Shown one piece after another: positions 60,452-64,000 of a stretch of 64,000 bases of DNA. The stretch is from Anaerolineales bacterium (GTDB lineage Bacteria > Chloroflexota > Anaerolineae > Anaerolineales > Villigracilaceae). The DNA is taken from NCBI GenBank assembly GCA_016789305.1, contig JAEURJ010000009.1, forward strand, positions 356,012 to 420,011, written 5' to 3'. Position 1 is the stretch's first letter; each line of letters begins with the position of its first letter. Below the pieces are notes generated by a model, which had not been told where the DNA came from, made no database searches, and saw only the letters and a program-made list of their open reading frames with translations. The translations under genes were made by a program, and so were the position numbers.

Positions 60452-61705
60452 CTATCCAAATCTTCCCAACCGCAGTGGACTTAAATCAAACGCCGTCTCT
60501 TTCCCATTGACCAACTCCGCCACCACCTGACCTGTCCCCGGCCCCAGTGAGAGACCGAGCATGGCATGGCCTGTGGCAAGGATTAAATTACTATGTTTTG
60601 ATGATCGCCCGATAATTGGCACACCATCCGGTGTTGTGGGACGAAGCCCAGCCCAGGTTTCTTTGATATCCAATTCTCCATCAAGCCGCAAATATTCTCG
60701 CGCGGAATTTTCAATACGTTGAATCCAAACGGGATTCGGCTCCATGCTGTAATTACCTACTTCAAGGCGGCCTGTGAAGCGTAAAATATCTCCCATCGGT
60801 GAAACTGCAATCCTGCGCTCGCCAAGAATTAATGCATGGCTTGGCATAATTTTCGTTGCAGACATGGTCATGCTATACCCGCGTGCTGGTTGGATGGGGA
60901 CATTCAATTTCAGATCATGCGCCACGGATGGAGTCAATGCGCCAGCGGCAAGAACGACTTGTTCAGCTTCAAAATCTCCCGAACTCGTTTTGACTTTGGT
61001 TATCTTTCCACTTACAGATTCAAATCCCGTCGCTGGTGTGTTCTCGACCATCTCGCACCCCATCGCGCGGACTCGGTCACTTAGTAGTTTGAGAAATACC
61101 GCCGGGTTGAGGTGCGAATCGCCAGTGAAATGCACGCCACCAATGACATCGTCCAATGCGGCAGGTTCAACTTCATGCACTCTCGTCTTGTCGTACACAC
61201 CGACAGGGATTCCATGCTTCTGCATGAACTCACCTTCATGCTGTCCATCTTGAAAGGCTTTTTCGGTTTTATATAAAAAGAGCAAGCCTTTTTCTTGATA
61301 CGAGCAATCAAATTTTTCTTCAGCGACCATCTGCGCGAAATTCTTTGCGCTCAATTGACCAAGATCATTCAACGGCTTGATACTGCGTTGAACATTGGCT
61401 TCACTGCATGCGAGCACAAATTTCAACAGCCATGAAAGGTAATTCGGGTCTAGGCTGATCTTCATCCCAAACGGGCTGTGTGCAGGGTCTAACATCCACT
61501 TGAGCGCAGAGGTCACCACCCCCGGCGCCGCTAACGGAATAATATGACTCGGCACGATGTGTCCCGCGTTACCCGATCCGCTGCCTTTGCCGATCTCTTT
61601 GGCATCGAGCAAGGTCACTTGTCGTCCAGATTTCAAAAGGTAATATGCACAGCTTAAGCCTACGGGTCCCCCACCGATGATTAATACATCATGTTTCGAG
61701 TTCAT
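60452..61705 (-). CDS. FAD-dependent D-amino-acid (D-hydroxyproline) dehydrogenase-like
   Basis: The 417-residue flavoprotein has a Rossmann dinucleotide fold (LIIGGGPVGLSCAYYLL, residues 9-25) and the C-terminal GLRPTTPDGVPIIGRS block followed by GHAMLGLSLGPGTG, as in the DadA/GlpO-type family. In an operon with a 4-hydroxyproline epimerase and a DapA-type deaminase it should oxidise cis-4-hydroxy-D-proline. Substrate is inferred from context only. It is the last gene of the three-gene unit. Confidence 0.85.
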   Translation of the reverse strand: MNSKHDVLIIGGGPVGLSCAYYLLKSGRQVTLLDAKEIGKGSGSGNAGHIVPSHIIPLAAPGVVTSALKWMLDPAHSPFGMKISLDPNYLSWLLKFVLACSEANVQRSIKPLNDLGQLSAKNFAQMVAEEKFDCSYQEKGLLFLYKTEKAFQDGQHEGEFMQKHGIPVGVYDKTRVHEVEPAALDDVIGGVHFTGDSHLNPAVFLKLLSDRVRAMGCEMVENTPATGFESVSGKITKVKTSSGDFEAEQVVLAAGALTPSVAHDLKLNVPIQPARGYSMTMSATKIMPSHALILGERRIAVSPMGDILRFTGRLEVGNYSMEPNPVWIQRIENSAREYLRLDGELDIKETWAGLRPTTPDGVPIIGRSSKHSNLILATGHAMLGLSLGPGTGQVVAELVNGKETAFDLSPLRLGRFG

Positions 61706-61725
61706 TGAGTCTCCAAAAGACCTTC

Positions 61726-61774
61726 GACCTTTGACTTTCGACGGGGGAGCGTCAAACGTCGAAGGTCAAAGGTC
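61726..61774. repeat. Large inverted repeat between the epimerase and dehydrogenase genes
   Basis: GACCTTTGACTTTCGAC at 61726-61742 and GTCGAAGGTCAAAGGTC at 61758-61774 pair over 16 of 17 bases with a 15-base loop. The right arm overlaps the epimerase stop codon. It may affect mRNA stability between the two genes. Confidence 0.6.
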
Positions 61775-62822
61775 AAATACCCTTCCCAAACGGATCGCGT
61801 TCATCCACCAAAATCGTCCCTTCGGACATGACCCACGCTTCGCCCGTAATCGTTGGGATGATTCGGTTATCCTGAATCTGGATACTGCCTTCGAAGATAC
61901 TACCAACGACGCTTTGCTGTTTCCAGATTTGTCCCACTTGCAATTTACCATCGCCATAAAGACAAGCCAGTTTTGCACTCGTACCTGTTCCGCAGGGAGA
62001 GCGGTCGTAGGCCTTGCCGGGGCAAAGGACAAAACTTTTGCTGTCTGCATCGGGCGTGGATGCGAATAATTCCACATGGTCAATCTCTGCGCCGTTCGCG
62101 CCGGTGATTCCATTTGCGGTGAATTGCTCACGCACACGCCACGAGAATTCGGTCAGCACTTCGAGATTTTGCATGTTGACCTCAAGTCCGTGGTCGTGAC
62201 AAAGGAAGAACCAGTTGCCACCATACGCCACGTCGCCGTGGATGGTTTTGCCATCAACGGTGACAGGGACATGAGTCAGGTGGCGATAGGCGGGGATGTT
62301 TTGCACAGAAACTTTGTTGGGATACATGTCGTTGCGAGGGCGCTCATCCTGAGCGGAGCGTAGCGAAGTCGAAGGATTGCCCGAAGCAATCTCATGAGCC
62401 GCGTTGGGGATTGCTTCGTCGAGCTGTCGCTCTCCTCGCAATGACGGAGCGTACAGTGTTGCTTCGACCACTCCAACGGGGGTTTCCACCCGAATCACTC
62501 CAGGTTGAACTTTTCCCATATAAGCGAGAGATGCAATGAGACCAATGGTGCCATGTCCGCACATGCCGAGGTAGCCAACGTTGTTGAAGTAGATAACTCC
62601 GAACTGACAAGTCGGGTCGGCGGGCGGGACGAGGTACGCGCCGACGAGCACATCCGAGCCGCGGGGTTCGTTGAGGACGGTACGACGCAAGTCGTCGTGA
62701 TTCGCTTTCAGCGTGGATAATTTATCGGCAACGGAACCAGTTCCGAGGTCGAAGGGAAGCGAGGGTATTAATCGCGTGGGTTCGCCGCCGGTATGGGAGT
62801 CCAAGAAAGGGATTCGTTTCAT
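61773..62822 (-). CDS. Proline racemase family 4-hydroxyproline 2-epimerase-like
   Basis: The 349-residue protein has the two catalytic cysteines of the family, Cys88 in LGMCGHGTIG and the second in RSPCGTGTSAKLA (Cys277), together with HTGGEPTRL at the start. Two Cys residues favour an epimerase/racemase over the dehydratase branch. Residues 126-165 are encoded by an inserted repeat element (62328-62445) that kept the frame and shifts the second Cys by about 40 positions relative to family members. It lies between the deaminase-like and dehydrogenase-like genes. Confidence 0.88.
   Translation of the reverse strand: MKRIPFLDSHTGGEPTRLIPSLPFDLGTGSVADKLSTLKANHDDLRRTVLNEPRGSDVLVGAYLVPPADPTCQFGVIYFNNVGYLGMCGHGTIGLIASLAYMGKVQPGVIRVETPVGVVEATLYAPSLRGERQLDEAIPNAAHEIASGNPSTSLRSAQDERPRNDMYPNKVSVQNIPAYRHLTHVPVTVDGKTIHGDVAYGGNWFFLCHDHGLEVNMQNLEVLTEFSWRVREQFTANGITGANGAEIDHVELFASTPDADSKSFVLCPGKAYDRSPCGTGTSAKLACLYGDGKLQVGQIWKQQSVVGSIFEGSIQIQDNRIIPTITGEAWVMSEGTILVDERDPFGKGI
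62328..62445. mobile_element. Short inverted-repeat element inserted inside the epimerase gene
   Basis: GTCGTTGCGAGG at 62328 and CCTCGCAATGAC at 62434 are 12-base terminal inverted repeats (one mismatch) bounding 118 bases. The interior has CTGAGCGGAG and a GATTGC/GCAATC hairpin. It is similar to widespread MITE-like elements and is translated in frame. Confidence 0.75.
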
Positions 62823-62861
62823 GTCAAGAAAGGATGAAGGATGAATTATGAAGGATGAAAG

Positions 62862-63731
62862 TTAAATGCTCTTGAAGATACGTTCGAATTCTTTACGGTC
62901 ATCGTCTGCAAGCGGCAACAGCGGCTGGCGCGGATTTCCAACCGGGATGCCGCGCAGTTCGCAGCCGATTTTGACCTTTTGGGTGTAGCCGCCGCTTTCC
63001 ATGTTACGGAGGAGTGGGAGAAGCTTGTCCATGTGTTGGCGGGCGGAAACAAAATCGTTGGCGAGCGCGGCTTCGAGCACGTTGTAATGTTCAAGCGGAG
63101 CGCAGGAGGCGGCGCCGCCGATCCATGAGGTGGTGCCCCACAGGAAGTAGTCGAGCGCCTGATCGTCGGAGCCGCAGATCATTTGATAGCGGTCGCCGTA
63201 GCGCAGACGGAACTCGTAGACGCGGGACATGTCGCTGCTGGCTTCTTTGATGCCAATGATGTGATTGTATTTGGTCAGGCCGTCCATCACTTCGTAGCTG
63301 ACTTCGGTGCCCGCGCGCCAGGGGAAGTTGTAAAGCACGATGGGAATTTTGACGGCTTTGGCGACGGCTTCGTAATGCGCGAGCAGTTCGCGCTGGTTGG
63401 GGCGTGAATACGGCGGGACGGCAACCATGAGCGCGTCGTAGCCCATCTCCTCGGCGATCTGCGAGTAGCGGACGACGTCACGCGTGGCGCCAGAGTTGGT
63501 GCCGGCAATGAGCGTGGCACGCCCGTTGACTTTTTCTTTGGTGAATTTGAAAATGTCCAGCCGTTCGGCTTCGGTGAAGGCGTAGACTTCGCCCGTGGTG
63601 CCGCCGGGGACAAGCCCCGCGATCTTGTTGGCGATCAGGTATTCGATCAGTTGTTCAAGGACGGGGTAGTTGATGGATTCGTCTGCGTTGAAGGGGGTGA
63701 CGATTGGGGCGTAAATTCCTTTGAGGTGCAT
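62862..63731 (-). CDS. DapA/NAL family aldolase-type deaminase (hydroxyproline pathway)
   Basis: The 289-residue TIM barrel belongs to the dihydrodipicolinate synthase/N-acetylneuraminate lyase family, with PGGTTGEVYAFT (residues 41-52), catalytic Tyr in LYNFP and Schiff-base Lys in GIKEASSD. In this operon the expected activity is 1-pyrroline-4-hydroxy-2-carboxylate deaminase, converting the imino acid from the dehydrogenase to 2-oxoglutarate semialdehyde. The final semialdehyde dehydrogenase is not adjacent. It is the first gene of the unit and has a repressor-like palindrome in its promoter. Confidence 0.85.
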   Translation of the reverse strand: MHLKGIYAPIVTPFNADESINYPVLEQLIEYLIANKIAGLVPGGTTGEVYAFTEAERLDIFKFTKEKVNGRATLIAGTNSGATRDVVRYSQIAEEMGYDALMVAVPPYSRPNQRELLAHYEAVAKAVKIPIVLYNFPWRAGTEVSYEVMDGLTKYNHIIGIKEASSDMSRVYEFRLRYGDRYQMICGSDDQALDYFLWGTTSWIGGAASCAPLEHYNVLEAALANDFVSARQHMDKLLPLLRNMESGGYTQKVKIGCELRGIPVGNPRQPLLPLADDDRKEFERIFKSI

Positions 63732-63770
63732 GGGGGAGACTCCAGTTGGAAGGTTTAAAGATTGGAATAC

Positions 63771-63805
63771 TTGGGAAGTTTACATTCCCAAAGATAAATG
63801 AGCAA
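63771..63805 (-). promoter_or_regulatory. Promoter and palindromic operator of the hydroxyproline-type operon
   Basis: On the minus strand TTGCTC at 63800-63805, a 17-base spacer and TAAACT at 63777-63782 form a promoter. The palindrome TTGGGAA-N7-TTCCCAA at 63771-63791 covers the -10, as expected for a repressor site. Confidence 0.5.
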
Positions 63806-63908
63806 GTGTTAGTATAAATTGAAGTAAGAGCCTACTCTATACTCATCAAACAAACAAGTACGTATATAGGAAAAATTTCATTTTGCAACATCCTCGAAAA
63901 GGATAATT

Positions 63909-64000
63909 TCAATGTGACCCAATGAGCCAACTCGAAGGATGCAAAATCATATCTACATCTAATTTTTTATCTTTGATAAATTGGTTAGTAGCAACTTCGA
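63909..64000 (-). CDS. C-terminal fragment of an unidentified protein (runs in from window edge)
   Basis: A minus-strand frame enters at the edge and encodes 29 residues ending in ...DVDMILHPSSWLIGSH before TGA at 63909. Residue composition looks like real coding sequence. The 177 bases between it and the deaminase-like gene hold that operon promoter. Confidence 0.35.
   Translation of the reverse strand, partial: EVATNQFIKDKKLDVDMILHPSSWLIGSH

Overview
The window looks like chromosomal DNA of a free-living bacterium, most probably a member of the Chloroflexota close to Anaerolineae. This is an inference from overall gene content: many Cys-anchored lipoproteins with Thr/Pro-rich linkers, a DnaB + DnaD-domain + DnaC-like loader set, M50 and C45 family proteins, DUF4349 and DUF4386 proteins, and short dispersed palindromic repeats. 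No rRNA or other taxonomic marker is present. Base composition is mostly moderate to GC-rich, with an AT-rich island at about 33.4-36.5 kb.

Layout. 0-10.3 kb: nadD, then a minus-strand block with a C45 acyltransferase-like protein, an ECF sigma/anti-sigma/surface-repeat membrane protein operon, YibE/F + aldehyde dehydrogenase, a Ser-rich zinc-ribbon membrane protein, a sugar-type ABC binding lipoprotein and a site-2 protease. 10.36-10.67 kb: two tRNA genes, a selenocysteine tRNA (minus) and tRNA-Pro(GGG) (plus). 10.8-15.1 kb: DUF4190-like protein, bifunctional nuclease family protein, dnaB, a DnaD-domain protein and a helicase-loader-like protein with two AAA+ modules in one chain. 15.3-19.4 kb: FTR1-type iron permease, then an NAD salvage unit (NrtR-type regulator, nicotinamidase-like hydrolase, nicotinate phosphoribosyltransferase). 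19.4-29.2 kb: two complete pst phosphate transporters, an extra pstB, phoU and arsC. 29.5-32.9 kb: three SRPBCC genes with their ArsR regulator, a TPM-domain protein and a small coiled protein. 33-36.5 kb: a five-copy 42-bp tandem repeat and an AT-rich island of unknown genes. 36.6-41.1 kb: ClC channel, DUF4386 protein, surE, PHP phosphoesterase. 41.3-47.2 kb: a polyphosphate operon phoU-ppx-CHAD-sixA-ppk1. 47.2-50.5 kb: a glycosyltransferase-like gene, an unlisted 33-residue membrane protein gene, and phoR/phoB. 50.6-60.4 kb: a cyclase, DUF4349 lipoprotein, M14 carboxypeptidase, DinB protein, glycosyltransferase, heparinase-like protein, Nudix hydrolase and a lipoprotein. 60.4-63.7 kb: a hydroxyproline-type catabolic operon.

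How it works together. The strongest system-level signal is a phosphate regulon. Four promoters (pstS2, phoU2-ppk, the 33-residue small protein gene and the 47.2-48.3 kb glycosyltransferase-like gene) share one geometry: four TTAA-like half-sites at 11-bp steps, then exactly 11 bp, then a -10 hexamer. A shorter variant precedes phoB. This ties transport, polyphosphate turnover, a putative envelope glycosyltransferase and a previously unannotated small membrane protein to the local PhoR/PhoB pair. A second theme is leaderless expression: nadD, nrtR, pstS1, pstB1 and phoB have a good -10 hexamer 6-9 bases before the start codon and no ribosome binding site. In nrtR this places a near-perfect operator palindrome across the start codon.
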